A DNA stretch of 64,000 nucleotides, taken from positions 186,001 through 250,000 of the forward strand of contig NZ_VFRR01000001.1 of assembly GCF_006385675.1 (NCBI RefSeq), read 5' to 3'. Below the pieces are notes generated by a model. The model was given only the letters and a program-made list of their open reading frames with translations, made no database searches and was not told the DNA's origin. The stretch is from Maribrevibacterium harenarium (GTDB lineage Bacteria; Pseudomonadota; Gammaproteobacteria; Pseudomonadales; Marinomonadaceae). Shown in pieces: positions 48,865 through 58,259 of the stretch. Position 1 is the first letter of the stretch. Each line of letters begins with the position of its first letter. A program made the position numbers and the translations under genes.

Positions 48865-48931
48865 GCACAAGTGCTCCGACGAGTATAAAATAAGGTAATT
48901 TCCCGTTAAGACTGGCCAGCCAATGCCTATT

Positions 48932-48940
48932 TGCTATAAT
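48932..48940 (+). promoter_or_regulatory. Extended -10 promoter element upstream of queC
   Basis: TGCTATAAT (48932-48940) is a TGn-extended -10 with a perfect TATAAT. No good -35 is seen at the expected distance. It lies 31 bases before the queC ATG. Confidence 0.55.
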
Positions 48941-48971
48941 TCGCGCCCTTGATTAGAAGGGGTAAAAATCC

Positions 48972-49631
48972 ATGTCAAACAGAGCTGTAGTTGTCTATTC
49001 CGGAGGGATGGATTCTTATACCGTGCTACACAAAGCACTTGCTGAAGGCAAAGAGGTGTACGCACTTTCATTCAACTATGGTCAGCGCCATAGCAAAGAA
49101 TTAGAGGTTGCCGCTCTAGTTTGTGCCGAATTGGGTGTTTCGCACAAAATCGTTGATATCTCTGCTATTAACCAATTAATGGCAGGGTCATCCCTGACTA
49201 GCGATATTGATATCCCAGAGGGACATTACGCCGAAGAAAGCATGAAAAATACCGTCGTGCCTAATCGGAATATGGTGTTGCTATCCATGGCGATTGCCTA
49301 TGCAGTGTCACTTGAGGCGCCAGAAGTCTATTACGGCGCTCATTCTGGGGACCATCATATTTATCCAGATTGTCGACCTGAATTTGTCCATGCCATGAAT
49401 GCGGTTGCAGGTATTGCTAACTATCAAGCAGTGGAAATTGTCACCCCGTTCTTAAATTCCAGTAAGGGTGAAATCTTAGCTGCCGGTTTAGCAATGGGGT
49501 TGGATTACAGCAAAACTTGGACTTGTTATAATGGCCGTGTACAGGCTTGTGGTAAATGTGGTGCCTGTAATGAACGTCTGGAAGCTTTTGCCGAGCAAAA
49601 CACCCAAGATCCACTTAGTTATGAAATTTAA
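48972..49631 (+). CDS. queC: 7-cyano-7-deazaguanine synthase QueC
   Basis: A 219-residue ATP-dependent enzyme. [14 protein letters not shown] (residues 10-23) is the PP-loop and [14 protein letters not shown] near the C-terminus holds the zinc-binding cysteines. It makes preQ0 from 7-carboxy-7-deazaguanine in queuosine synthesis. queE follows 113 bases downstream. I see no preQ1 riboswitch in the leader. Confidence 0.96.
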   Translation: MSNRAVVVYSGGMDSYTVLHKALAEGKEVYALSFNYGQRHSKELEVAALVCAELGVSHKIVDISAINQLMAGSSLTSDIDIPEGHYAEESMKNTVVPNRNMVLLSMAIAYAVSLEAPEVYYGAHSGDHHIYPDCRPEFVHAMNAVAGIANYQAVEIVTPFLNSSKGEILAAGLAMGLDYSKTWTCYNGRVQACGKCGACNERLEAFAEQNTQDPLSYEI

Positions 49632-49744
49632 GATCACTAAATCTTAAACGCTTTGCCGTTGGGTTCCGGTCGCCGGCTCGCTGATGGTTATTTTGATTAA
49701 CGCAGCCTCGACTGTCTTCGAGTGATTGTAGGTATTCAAGCTCT

Positions 49745-50395
49745 ATGTACACTGTCAAAGAAGCCTTTTACTCTCTTCAGGGGGAAGGCGCCCATGCTGG
49801 TCGTCCAGCGATTTTCTGTCGTTTCACCGGATGCAATCTATGGAGTGGCAAGGAAAAACACCGTTCCAGCGCTCAATGTCAATTTTGCGATACGGACTTT
49901 ATTGGCACCGATGGCCAAAACGGTGGTCGTTTTGATACCGCTGAGGATCTCATTGCCCACCTAAATACCCTATGGCCAACCAACGCAGCCCACAAGTATC
50001 TAATCTTCACCGGCGGTGAACCAGCACTCCAATTAGATGAAGCCCTTATCGCTTGCGCCAAAGAGCATGATTACACCATCGCCATCGAAACAAACGGTAC
50101 ACTTTTGCTACCAGACGGTATTGACTGGATTTGTGTCAGCCCGAAAACAGCCGCCCCCCTGATGGTCACGCAAGGTAATGAGTTAAAACTGGTTTACCCT
50201 CAAGCCCACTTGCCCCCTGAATTATTCACTGGGCTAGAATTTGACCATTTCTATTTACAACCGATGGATCAGAGCGCCCTACCCGATGGTTACATCCTTG
50301 TAAATGATAGCCAACAGGCAACGATTAGCTATTGTTTAGCACATCCACAGTGGCGACTTAGCTTACAAACACATAAAATGCTGGGCATTGATTAA
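49745..50395 (+). CDS. queE: 7-carboxy-7-deazaguanine synthase QueE
   Basis: A 216-residue radical-SAM enzyme. The iron-sulfur cysteines occur as C-x14-C-x2-C (C in FTGCNLW, then CQFCDTDF), the QueE pattern in place of the usual CxxxCxxC. TGGEPALQLD is the SAM-binding GGE motif. It converts 6-carboxytetrahydropterin to the 7-deazaguanine precursor. It is the partner of queC. Confidence 0.95.
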   Translation: MYTVKEAFYSLQGEGAHAGRPAIFCRFTGCNLWSGKEKHRSSAQCQFCDTDFIGTDGQNGGRFDTAEDLIAHLNTLWPTNAAHKYLIFTGGEPALQLDEALIACAKEHDYTIAIETNGTLLLPDGIDWICVSPKTAAPLMVTQGNELKLVYPQAHLPPELFTGLEFDHFYLQPMDQSALPDGYILVNDSQQATISYCLAHPQWRLSLQTHKMLGID

Positions 50396-50431
50396 TATCG
50401 ATACCCAATCTATCTATTTTAGGAATTTATC

Positions 50432-50926
50432 ATGATCGTATTTCATACCAATTTTGGTGATATCCAAATCGAACTAGACTACGAAAAAGCACCAAAAACG
50501 GCCAAAAATTTCGAGGAATATGTGACTTCTGGTTTTTACGACGGCGTGATTTTTCACCGTGTAATCAATGGCTTTATGATCCAAGGTGGCGGTTTCGAGC
50601 CTGGCATGAAACAAAAAGATACTCGTGCTCCAATCGAAAACGAAGCAGACAACGGTCTAGAAAACACCGTAGGCACGCTAGCTATGGCGCGCACCATGGA
50701 TCCACATTCCGCTTCTGCTCAATTCTTTATCAACGTTGCCAACAATAGCTTCTTGAACCATCGCAGCAAAACGCCAGACGGCTGGGGTTACGCGGTATTT
50801 GGCAAAGTTACTGCAGGCATGGATGTTGTAAACAAAATCAAAGAAGTGCAAACCACTATGAAAGCTGGCCATCAAGACGTGCCAGCGGAAGACGTGATCA
50901 TTGAATCAGCTGAACTGATCAAATAA
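50432..50926 (+). CDS. ppiB: Cytoplasmic peptidyl-prolyl cis-trans isomerase B
   Basis: A 164-residue cyclophilin with no signal peptide. [15 protein letters not shown] (residues 41-55) and [13 protein letters not shown] are the active-site regions. Size and lack of a leader fit the cytoplasmic PpiB. lpxH starts two bases later. Confidence 0.95.
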   Translation: MIVFHTNFGDIQIELDYEKAPKTAKNFEEYVTSGFYDGVIFHRVINGFMIQGGGFEPGMKQKDTRAPIENEADNGLENTVGTLAMARTMDPHSASAQFFINVANNSFLNHRSKTPDGWGYAVFGKVTAGMDVVNKIKEVQTTMKAGHQDVPAEDVIIESAELIK

Positions 50927-50928
50927 AC

Positions 50929-51717
50929 ATGTCTGCTTGCTTCATTTCAGATTTACATCTAAGTGACGCGCGCCTGGAGCTCATCCGGGCGTTTTGTTTG
51001 CTGCTCGCAAGAATGGATCAACAAGGGTGTGAAAAGCTTTATATTCTTGGGGATTTTTTCGAAGCCTATATTGGTGACGACTATGAACCCGAATGGATGG
51101 AGCCGATCAACGACGCATTAAAAAAATTCAATTCCCCTGTCAAACGCACCTATTTTCTGCATGGAAACCGGGATTTTCTGGTCGGTGAAACCTGGGCAGC
51201 CAAGTGTGGTTGTCTATTGCTACCAGAGCAATATCAGGTCGAGCTTGACGGAATAAAACTCTTTCTATGTCATGGGGATGAATTTTGCGTTGATGATGTG
51301 GCTTATCAGCAATTTCGTGCATTGGTGCGCTCACCACAATGGCAGCAACAGACCCTGGCATTACCAATAACAGAACGGTTACAGCTGGCACGCAAGTTAA
51401 GAGACGACAGTCGCAGCCAGTCTAGTGAAAAAGCCAGCTACATAATGGATGTTAATCAAGGGGCCATTAGTGAAAGATTAGCTCAAGAGAAGGCAGATCT
51501 GTTAATTCACGGACATACCCATCGACCAAATCTGCACCTAAACGATAAAACACCGCGACTAGTTCTTGGCGACTGGGATGAATTCATATGGTATGCCTTC
51601 CTAAACATGGAAGAGATCAGACAGTATGCTACCTCAGTGTCTGATTTAGTTGGTAGCAATTGGGACAATGTGACCCAACGGCATCACTGGCAAATAGCGG
51701 GCAAGCAAAGAGAGTGA
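50929..51717 (+). CDS. lpxH: UDP-2,3-diacylglucosamine diphosphatase LpxH
   Basis: A 262-residue calcineurin-like phosphoesterase starting MSACFISDLHLSDARL. Metal-binding motifs are DLHLS, GDFFEAYIGDDYE, HGNRDFLVG, HGDEFCVDD and HGHTHRP. It hydrolyses UDP-2,3-diacylglucosamine to lipid X in lipid A synthesis at the inner membrane. It is translationally close to ppiB, as in many gammaproteobacteria. Confidence 0.95.
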   Translation: MSACFISDLHLSDARLELIRAFCLLLARMDQQGCEKLYILGDFFEAYIGDDYEPEWMEPINDALKKFNSPVKRTYFLHGNRDFLVGETWAAKCGCLLLPEQYQVELDGIKLFLCHGDEFCVDDVAYQQFRALVRSPQWQQQTLALPITERLQLARKLRDDSRSQSSEKASYIMDVNQGAISERLAQEKADLLIHGHTHRPNLHLNDKTPRLVLGDWDEFIWYAFLNMEEIRQYATSVSDLVGSNWDNVTQRHHWQIAGKQRE

Positions 51718-51752
51718 CAGGCAATTGCCACTCTCTAAGTGTTTTGCATCGG

Positions 51753-52064
51753 CTATAAATGTAACAGTTCTTTGACCCAGCCAGTTTCGGCTCCATCTCG
51801 GGAGCGTTTGTATTCCATATTACGATCGTGCAACAGAGCAATGGCCCGGAAAAAGGCATTGTTTACTGTCACCGGACTAAGTTCTACTCCGTAAGTAGAC
51901 CACCAATGTTGCTGCGCTTTGCTGGTCAGTACTTGATAGAGATAATCCAGTTCCACCGTACCCTGATACACCTGCTCTAGGTCGATACCGGGTTCACTCT
52001 TAGCGATCTGTAGCGTTAGCCAGTAGGTCACATCCGGCAATAAGTCATTCATATTGGTACTCAT
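51753..52064 (-). CDS. Small conserved protein, function unknown
   Basis: A 103-residue protein starting MSTNMNDLLPDVTYWLTLQ. It has YQGTVELDYLYQVLTSKAQQHWWSTYG but no domain I recognise and no membrane segment. It is convergent with lpxH, and 111 bases separate it from miaE upstream. A 16-codon earlier ATG is possible but poorly supported. Confidence 0.55.
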   Translation of the reverse strand: MSTNMNDLLPDVTYWLTLQIAKSEPGIDLEQVYQGTVELDYLYQVLTSKAQQHWWSTYGVELSPVTVNNAFFRAIALLHDRNMEYKRSRDGAETGWVKELLHL

Positions 52065-52175
52065 TGTGCTGCCCTCCCGTTGTTGGAGCCTACCCTTGCA
52101 GTGTAGCAGCACAATGGCACTTGTGAAGTGAAAAACTTCTTAAGATGCGTTAACCAATGGTAATAATTTGTTTAA

Positions 52176-52787
52176 TTAGGCCGCTTTTGGTGGCCCGCTA
52201 TGCACTCGAAACTCATTATCCGGCGCAACGATTAGCTGATGTTCCAGCGCTCGAAAAAAGGCGATACGCTCGTCAATGGGTTCTCCGGCATATTCTTCCG
52301 CCAAACTGAGGTAGTCTTCAAAATGACGTGCTTCCGACTTAAGTAGAGAGCGGTAGAATTTAGCCAATTCATCATCTAAGTGGGGAATCAGCACCGCAAA
52401 GCGTTCGCAGGAGCGAGCTTCCACAAAAGCGCCGATAATCAGGGTGTCGACTAACTTGGCAGGCTCATGGGTACGAATATGCTGGCGTAAGCCGTGAGCA
52501 TAACGGGAAGCTTCTAAGTGAACGTACGGGATATTACGACGACGCATAATTTTGTGTACTTGTTCAAAGTGCAGTAATTCTTCCCGCGCTAGCTGAGACA
52601 TTTTTGTCAGTAGATTGTCTCGATCTACATAGCGATACATGAGACTCATCGCTGTGGAAGCCGCTTTTTTCTCACAATGGGCATGATCAACCAGTAGCAG
52701 CTCTTCATTTTCCAATGCCCATTGCACCCATGCTTGGGGAGATTCGCAGGGCAAAAAGGCGACCAGCTCAGGATACTCGCTTAACAT
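52176..52787 (-). CDS. miaE: tRNA-(ms2io6A37) hydroxylase MiaE
   Basis: A 203-residue ferritin-like diiron enzyme. The iron ligands are seen in DHAHCEKKAAST, REELLHFEQVHKIM, VEARSCERFA and SEARHFEDYLSLAEEYAG. It hydroxylates the isopentenyl group of ms2i6A37 in tRNA using oxygen. It is divergent from the kinase-like fusion gene. Confidence 0.93.
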   Translation of the reverse strand: MLSEYPELVAFLPCESPQAWVQWALENEELLLVDHAHCEKKAASTAMSLMYRYVDRDNLLTKMSQLAREELLHFEQVHKIMRRRNIPYVHLEASRYAHGLRQHIRTHEPAKLVDTLIIGAFVEARSCERFAVLIPHLDDELAKFYRSLLKSEARHFEDYLSLAEEYAGEPIDERIAFFRALEHQLIVAPDNEFRVHSGPPKAA

Positions 52788-52804
52788 GACTAAACCTTTA
52801 TCTT

Positions 52805-54643
52805 TTGAAAAAGGAGATTATACTCGGTTTAAGTTTTGCTAGCAGCACATCACAAGCCATTGATTTGGAAATCAATTCATTAATGAACCAGTTTTATGAC
52901 GTCAGTAAGCTAACCATTGGACAGCATGTGGGAGTCGAAATAGACCCCCATGTACTGAACTACCCCCTGAGTGCCGATAAAAGCATATGGGTAGCGGATC
53001 AGGGAGACCGTTCATTTGTGCTGCGTTTTTTCCGTCCTGACCGTGGCGAGCTAGACGATTTCATTCGCACAGCAAGGCGCTATGCCGCCGTAAAACACCC
53101 TGCGATTACCCCAAGTTACCCGCCCTTCTATTCTGATCTTTGGGTGTTTGCTTTATCGGCAGTATGTGGTGGGGAGCGACTATTTAGCTTTTTGGGGAAA
53201 TATCCCGAAGGCGCCCCACTCAATGTCATTCTTAGCGTGTTCGACCCAATCGCCAAAGCACTAGATCAGGTTCATCAACGGGACTATGTGCATGGGCATC
53301 TAGATCTCAATAGCGTCCATGTAGTGAATGGCATCGGCGTGATGACTGGATTTGGGTCTCATCATTGGCTTGAACGTATCACTGAAGAAGATATGGATCG
53401 GCGCTTTATGCCGCCGGAGTATTTGAAACGCAAACAAAAGCGCACCCCCGCATCGGATCGCTATATGTTTATGCGCTTGCTGGTAGCGGCTTTTGCCGGC
53501 GAATCTTGGTTAGACCAAGGCAGTCTTCACGATCTCCCAGACAGCTTGCCGAATTTGTCAGACGATGCTTGGCATGCAATACGCAATTGGACACGTCCCG
53601 CTGAGCGTCATCGTCCTAAATCCTTAGTAGAAGTTATGCGACTCTTGCGGGCGAGCTTATTCGAAACCAGCAATAAAGCGAACGCCAAGCCGGTAAAGTC
53701 CCGTGTGCTAACTGCTAAGCGTAGACGTCAACTAGCCAAGGGGGCAGCCTATAGCAGTGCTGCTGGCGTTGCCCTGCTTGCTACTGCTCTGCTCTGGCCC
53801 AGTGCTGAAGAACTTCCAACCAATAAGGGCAAAAAAGCTACGGCAAAGTCAACGCCGACGCAAACGAGTTTTGACGGTCTTCCTCAAACCTTGGAAGAAG
53901 CCCTACAAGTTGGCGGCACCGCTCCTAAAGTAGAAAAGGTTGCTCCTGCCACTTTCTCAATGGGCGACCTCAATGGGGTGGGAGATGATAATGAATACCC
54001 AGTACGTAAAGTCCTGATACCAAAAGGCTTTTACTTTAGTAAGCATGAAGTGACCTTTGCCCAGTACGATCATTTCGCGCGCACCACCGGACGAGCATTA
54101 CCACCAGACAATGGTTGGGGACGCGGCCAGCGTCCGGTAATCAATGTGTCTTGGTATGACGCCAAAGCCTATACAGCATGGCTTTCTGATCAAACTGGCG
54201 CCGAATATCGTCTGCCGACGGAAATTGAATGGGAATATTCCGCCCGCGCCGGATCAGATACGGCGTTTTGGTATGGCAATGAACTTAAACCGGGCTATAG
54301 CGTATGCGATAGCTGCGGTAGTCAATGGGATGGTGTCTCCTCTGCCCCGGTTGGCTCACAAGTTGCTAATCCATTCGGGTTATTCGACATGCACGGCAAT
54401 GTGGCCGAATGGGTCGAAGATTGCTATCACGATAATTACGAGGGAGCGCCTACTACCAATCAGGTCTGGCTTTCAGATAGCTGCTCTGGTCGCGTATTGC
54501 GAGGCGGTTCTTGGTATGACATACCCGCGGTGGGCCGCAGCGCCACACGCTATCGTGCGGATGCAGCCCTTAAAGCGAGCAACTGGGGGTTTCGCGTAGT
54601 CCGCGTTATTCCTGACTCTCAGGCGCTTGCAAATAGCGAATAA
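52805..54643 (+). CDS. Pseudokinase-transmembrane-FGE-like fusion protein
   Basis: Up to 612 residues. The frame opens with a TTG at 52805; the first ATG is at 52883, and an AAGGAG at 52811-52816 lies inside the frame, so the start is unresolved. Residues about 27-300 look like a Ser/Thr kinase lobe that is degraded: HGHLDLN replaces HRDLKPxN, and GFG replaces DFG. A basic stretch and one membrane helix follow (about residues 312-333). Residues about 380-605 are a formylglycine-generating-enzyme-like fold (PVINVSWYDAKAYTAWLS, LPTEIEWEYSARAG, VLRGGSWYDIP, NWGFRVVR), but the SATRYRA segment lacks the two catalytic cysteines. The FGE-like domain is expected to be periplasmic. Neither enzyme activity is expected; a sensor or scaffold role is inferred. 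Between miaE and acnB there is no obvious partner. Confidence 0.8.
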   Translation: MKKEIILGLSFASSTSQAIDLEINSLMNQFYDVSKLTIGQHVGVEIDPHVLNYPLSADKSIWVADQGDRSFVLRFFRPDRGELDDFIRTARRYAAVKHPAITPSYPPFYSDLWVFALSAVCGGERLFSFLGKYPEGAPLNVILSVFDPIAKALDQVHQRDYVHGHLDLNSVHVVNGIGVMTGFGSHHWLERITEEDMDRRFMPPEYLKRKQKRTPASDRYMFMRLLVAAFAGESWLDQGSLHDLPDSLPNLSDDAWHAIRNWTRPAERHRPKSLVEVMRLLRASLFETSNKANAKPVKSRVLTAKRRRQLAKGAAYSSAAGVALLATALLWPSAEELPTNKGKKATAKSTPTQTSFDGLPQTLEEALQVGGTAPKVEKVAPATFSMGDLNGVGDDNEYPVRKVLIPKGFYFSKHEVTFAQYDHFARTTGRALPPDNGWGRGQRPVINVSWYDAKAYTAWLSDQTGAEYRLPTEIEWEYSARAGSDTAFWYGNELKPGYSVCDSCGSQWDGVSSAPVGSQVANPFGLFDMHGNVAEWVEDCYHDNYEGAPTTNQVWLSDSCSGRVLRGGSWYDIPAVGRSATRYRADAALKASNWGFRVVRVIPDSQALANSE

Positions 54644-54696
54644 GCGTCATAAATATCACCTATTCTAAATTAAAATGGTGAATACCCTCTCGGAGG

Positions 54697-54719
54697 CGAC
54701 ATTTTTATATAGAATGTCG
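54697..54719. repeat. Hairpin in the acnB upstream region
   Basis: CGACATT (54697-54703) pairs with AATGTCG (54713-54719) across nine bases. It lies 54 bases after the fusion gene and 120 before acnB. There is no T-tract; a terminator for the fusion gene or a leader structure of acnB is possible. Confidence 0.5.
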
Positions 54720-54838
54720 AAACAATGAAATTAGCCAGTGTGCGCTCTCTTGGTGATCTTTACCGGAGCACCATGATTCAGAGCCAACGCTTTAACACGT
54801 CAGCTAAATAGGCTGATGTCTAACAAAGGGGAACTATT

Positions 54839-57439
54839 GTGTTAGAAGCATACCGTAAACACGTCGAAGAACGTGCCGCCCAGGGCATCCCACCAACCGC
54901 ACTTAACGCAGAGCAAACCGCTGCGCTAGTTGAGCTGCTTAAAGCGCCCCCAGCAGGCGAAGAAGAATTTATTGTAGACCTTTTTAAAAATCGTATTCCT
55001 GCCGGTGTAGACGAAGCTGCTTATGTAAAAGCAGGCTTCCTAGCTGCGATTACTAAGGGTGAAGCCGCTTCTCCTTTGATTGACAAAGCACAAGCGACTG
55101 AAATTTTGGGTACTATGCTTGGCGGCTACAACGTACAGCCATTGATTGCATGTCTTGATGACGCAGCGATCGCACCGATTGCAGCAAAAGCACTTTCTCA
55201 CACTTTGCTAATTTTCGATGCCTTCCATGACGTGCAAGAAAAAGCCGACGCCGGCAATGAGTTTGCTAAGCAAGTTATTCAGTCTTGGGCTGATGGCGAG
55301 TGGTTTACGAGCAAGCCACAGCTAGCCGACAAAATCACGGTTACTGTATTCAAAGTAACTGGCGAAACCAACACCGACGACCTATCTCCTGCTCCTGATG
55401 CTTGGTCTCGTCCTGACATCCCACTACACGCTAATGCCATGCTAAAAATGGCTCGCGATGGTATCGTGCCAGACAAAGACGGTGAAATCGGCCCGATCAG
55501 TAAAATCAATGAGCTGAAAGAGAAAGGTTTCCCTCTTGCCTACGTCGGTGACGTGGTAGGTACGGGTTCTAGCCGTAAGTCTGCGACTAACTCTGTGCTA
55601 TGGCACATGGGTGACGACATTCCATTTATCCCGAACAAACGCGGTGGTGGTGTGTGTATCGGCGGTAAAATCGCTCCAATCTTCTTCAACACAATGGAAG
55701 ACGCAGGTGCATTACCGATCGAAATGGATGTTAGCAACATGGAAATGGGCGATGTTATCGACATCTACCCATATGAAGGCGTTGTTAATAAACATGGCAC
55801 TGATGAAGTTATCACGACGTTTGAACTAAAAACTCAGGTAATCCTAGACGAAGTACGCGCTGGTGGCCGTATTCCTTTGATCATCGGTCGTGGCCTGACT
55901 GCCAAGGCACGTGAAGCACTAGGTTTGGCACCATCTGATTTATTCATTATGCCTGGCTCTGTGGCTGACAGTGGTAAAGGTTACACCCTAGCACAGAAAA
56001 TGGTTGGTAAAGCTTGTGGCGTAGCGGGTGTTCGTCCTGGCACCTACTGCGAACCTAAGATGACGACAGTTGGCTCGCAAGATACTACTGGCCCAATGAC
56101 CCGTGATGAGCTTAAAGACCTAGCGTGTCTTGGCTTCAGTGCCGACCTAGTGATGCAATCTTTCTGTCACACTGCTGCTTACCCTAAACCTGTTGACGTG
56201 GTAACACACCACACGCTACCAGACTTCATTATGAACCGTGGCGGTGTTTCCCTACGCCCAGGTGACGGTATCATCCACTCTTGGTTGAACCGTATGCTAC
56301 TTCCTGACACGGTAGGTACTGGTGGCGACTCTCACACTCGTTTCCCATTAGGTATTTCTTTCCCTGCAGGTTCTGGCCTAGTGGCTTTCGCTGCTGCTAC
56401 TGGGGTAATGCCATTGGATATGCCTGAGTCTGTATTGGTACGTTTCAAAGGTAAAATGCAACCAGGTATCACCCTACGTGACCTAGTACATGCTATTCCT
56501 TACCAAGCGATCCAAGAAGGCCACCTAACAGTTGAGAAGAAAGGTAAGAAAAACATCTTCTCTGGTCGTATCCTTGAGATCGAAGGTCTTGAGCACCTAA
56601 CCGCGGAGCAAGCATTCGAACTTTCTGATGCTTCTGCCGAGCGTTCTGCAGCGGGTTGTACCATCAACCTATCTGAAGAGTCTGTCGCTGAGTACCTAAA
56701 ATCTAACATCGTAATGCTACGTTGGATGATTTCTGAAGGTTACGGTGACCCTCGCACACTAGAGCGTCGTGCTAAAGCCATGGAAGAATGGTTAGCTAAC
56801 CCTCAACTAATGCGCGCTGATGCGGATGCAGAATACGCTGCTGTTATCGAAATTGACCTTGATAACCTAAAAGAGCCTGTTCTTTGTGCTCCAAATGATC
56901 CAGATGACGCTCGCCTATTGTCTGATGTGCAAGGTGCTAAGATCGATGAAGTATTTATCGGTTCTTGTATGACTAACATCGGTCACTTCCGCGCCGCTGG
57001 TAAACTTCTAGATGCTGCAGGTAAAGTGGTTCCTACTCGTCTATGGGTATCTCCACCAACTAAGATGGATCAACAGCAACTAACTGCTGAAGGCTACTAC
57101 AGCATCTTCGGTAAAGCGGGTGCGCGTATGGAAATGCCAGGATGTTCACTATGTATGGGTAACCAAGCCCGTGTTGCTGACAAAGCAACGGTGGTTTCTA
57201 CCTCTACTCGTAACTTCCCGAACCGTCTTGGTAACGGCGCTGACGTTTACCTAGCTTCTGCGGAACTGGCGGCTGTGGCATCCCTACTTGGCAAGCTTCC
57301 AACAACTGAAGAATATTTGGAATACGCTAGCAAGATCGACAGCATGGCATCTGAAGTTTACAACTACTTGAACTTCGATAAGATGGGCGATTACGTCAAG
57401 AAAGCCTCATCTGTGATTGCTACCGACGCGACAGCGTAA
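54839..57439 (+). CDS. acnB: Bifunctional aconitate hydratase 2 / 2-methylisocitrate dehydratase
   Basis: An 866-residue protein starting at a GTG with AAAGGGGA upstream (54826-54833). Length and order of domains match AcnB: N-terminal HEAT-like region and swivel domain first ([13 protein letters not shown]), then the catalytic domain with iron-sulfur cysteines at FIGSCMTN and [11 protein letters not shown]. It interconverts citrate and isocitrate. A strong terminator follows. Leucine is written very often as CTA, unlike most neighbours. Confidence 0.97.
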   Translation: MLEAYRKHVEERAAQGIPPTALNAEQTAALVELLKAPPAGEEEFIVDLFKNRIPAGVDEAAYVKAGFLAAITKGEAASPLIDKAQATEILGTMLGGYNVQPLIACLDDAAIAPIAAKALSHTLLIFDAFHDVQEKADAGNEFAKQVIQSWADGEWFTSKPQLADKITVTVFKVTGETNTDDLSPAPDAWSRPDIPLHANAMLKMARDGIVPDKDGEIGPISKINELKEKGFPLAYVGDVVGTGSSRKSATNSVLWHMGDDIPFIPNKRGGGVCIGGKIAPIFFNTMEDAGALPIEMDVSNMEMGDVIDIYPYEGVVNKHGTDEVITTFELKTQVILDEVRAGGRIPLIIGRGLTAKAREALGLAPSDLFIMPGSVADSGKGYTLAQKMVGKACGVAGVRPGTYCEPKMTTVGSQDTTGPMTRDELKDLACLGFSADLVMQSFCHTAAYPKPVDVVTHHTLPDFIMNRGGVSLRPGDGIIHSWLNRMLLPDTVGTGGDSHTRFPLGISFPAGSGLVAFAAATGVMPLDMPESVLVRFKGKMQPGITLRDLVHAIPYQAIQEGHLTVEKKGKKNIFSGRILEIEGLEHLTAEQAFELSDASAERSAAGCTINLSEESVAEYLKSNIVMLRWMISEGYGDPRTLERRAKAMEEWLANPQLMRADADAEYAAVIEIDLDNLKEPVLCAPNDPDDARLLSDVQGAKIDEVFIGSCMTNIGHFRAAGKLLDAAGKVVPTRLWVSPPTKMDQQQLTAEGYYSIFGKAGARMEMPGCSLCMGNQARVADKATVVSTSTRNFPNRLGNGADVYLASAELAAVASLLGKLPTTEEYLEYASKIDSMASEVYNYLNFDKMGDYVKKASSVIATDATA

Positions 57440-57459
57440 GGGCCATACCTGATAACAAA

Positions 57460-57486
57460 ATACCCGCCTTGCGCGGGTATTTTTTT
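57460..57486 (+). terminator. Rho-independent terminator of acnB
   Basis: ATACCCGC (57460-57467) pairs with GCGGGTAT (57473-57480) and is followed by six T residues. Confidence 0.9.
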
Positions 57487-57511
57487 GTCATTCGCTTTCT
57501 CGAGATATAAA

Positions 57512-57534
57512 AAAGGCTCCGCTTGGGAGCCTTT
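57512..57534 (-). terminator. Rho-independent terminator of hpf
   Basis: AAAGGCTCC (57512-57520) pairs with GGAGCCTTT (57526-57534). On the minus strand it is followed by a T run (complement of 57508-57512). It lies 22 bases past the hpf stop. Confidence 0.88.
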
Positions 57535-57556
57535 CAGTTTTCGATAGGATAACTAA

Positions 57557-57952
57557 CTATATCGCACCGCGATCCGCAAGTTCGTTAAACTCGTCTTGCT
57601 GCTCTCGCTCATCATCACTTTCTACGTCGTGGGCATCAGGATGGTGTTTGCGACCTTCGTGTTTAGATTTATGTTTTAGTAACTGCTTTTCTAATTTCTC
57701 GGCGACCATATCAACTGCGGTGCTGAGCTGCTTGTCGGTAGTAACAGAAGCGAACAGATCATGACCAGGAATATGGACCTTAGCTTCTAAAATCAATTCG
57801 CTCTTGTTGTGATGAGTCTCGGAATTAACGATAACTTTGATGGAAGTAATGTGGCTATTGATGTCAGCCAAGTGATCCATACCGTCTTTGATGATTTGTT
57901 GAACTTCTTCAGTAGTGTGAACGTGGTGACCGCTGATATCTAGTGTGTACAT
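57557..57952 (-). CDS. hpf: Short-form ribosome hibernation factor (HPF/RaiA family)
   Basis: A 131-residue protein. MYTLDISGHHVHTTEEVQQII begins the beta-alpha fold of the S30AE family, and DKQLSTAVDMVAEKLEKQLLKHKSKH is the conserved basic helix. The tail (residues 105-131) is acidic and His-rich. Short length fits HPF/RaiA, which binds the 30S decoding region in stationary phase. It is not near rpoN, the commonest HPF context. Confidence 0.88.
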   Translation of the reverse strand: MYTLDISGHHVHTTEEVQQIIKDGMDHLADINSHITSIKVIVNSETHHNKSELILEAKVHIPGHDLFASVTTDKQLSTAVDMVAEKLEKQLLKHKSKHEGRKHHPDAHDVESDDEREQQDEFNELADRGAI

Positions 57953-58174
57953 ATATTATATTCCTTCTACCAATCTCTTCTTGTTGAGAGATGTTTAGCG
58001 TTGCGTTGTCACATCTATAAAGCTAAGGCCGTTTACGGACTTTTTCAACTGATAAACCGCAAAATAACGTAAAAATACCGATAAAATCACAGACTTAGTA
58101 CAAAAAATGCGCAACAGGTCGAATAAAATGAAATGTCAAACAGCAACTAGCGTTCTTCAAAGTGTAAGTAAGCA

Positions 58175-58196
58175 GCGTACACCTATCGGTGTACGC
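58175..58196. terminator. Hairpin A downstream of the monooxygenase gene
   Basis: GCGTACACC (58175-58183) pairs perfectly with GGTGTACGC (58188-58196) around loop TATC. No T-tract. The remaining sequence from 57953 to 58174 should hold the hpf promoter; nothing else stands out in it. Confidence 0.6.
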
Positions 58197-58226
58197 CTAA
58201 GATCAATCTCTTCCCTGAAATCAGTA

Positions 58227-58251
58227 GCTCGTAAACAGGACGTTTACGAGC
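58227..58251. terminator. Hairpin B downstream of the monooxygenase gene
   Basis: GCTCGTAAAC (58227-58236) pairs perfectly with GTTTACGAGC (58242-58251) around a five-base loop, eight bases past the monooxygenase stop on the minus strand. Confidence 0.7.
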
Positions 58252-58259
58252 CACAAAAT

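Noticed and set aside
49632-49744. Structured RNA, tRNA or riboswitch between queC and queE
   Set aside because: No acceptor/T-loop pattern of a tRNA and no preQ1 motif; only a weak CTCGA/TCGAG stem is seen.
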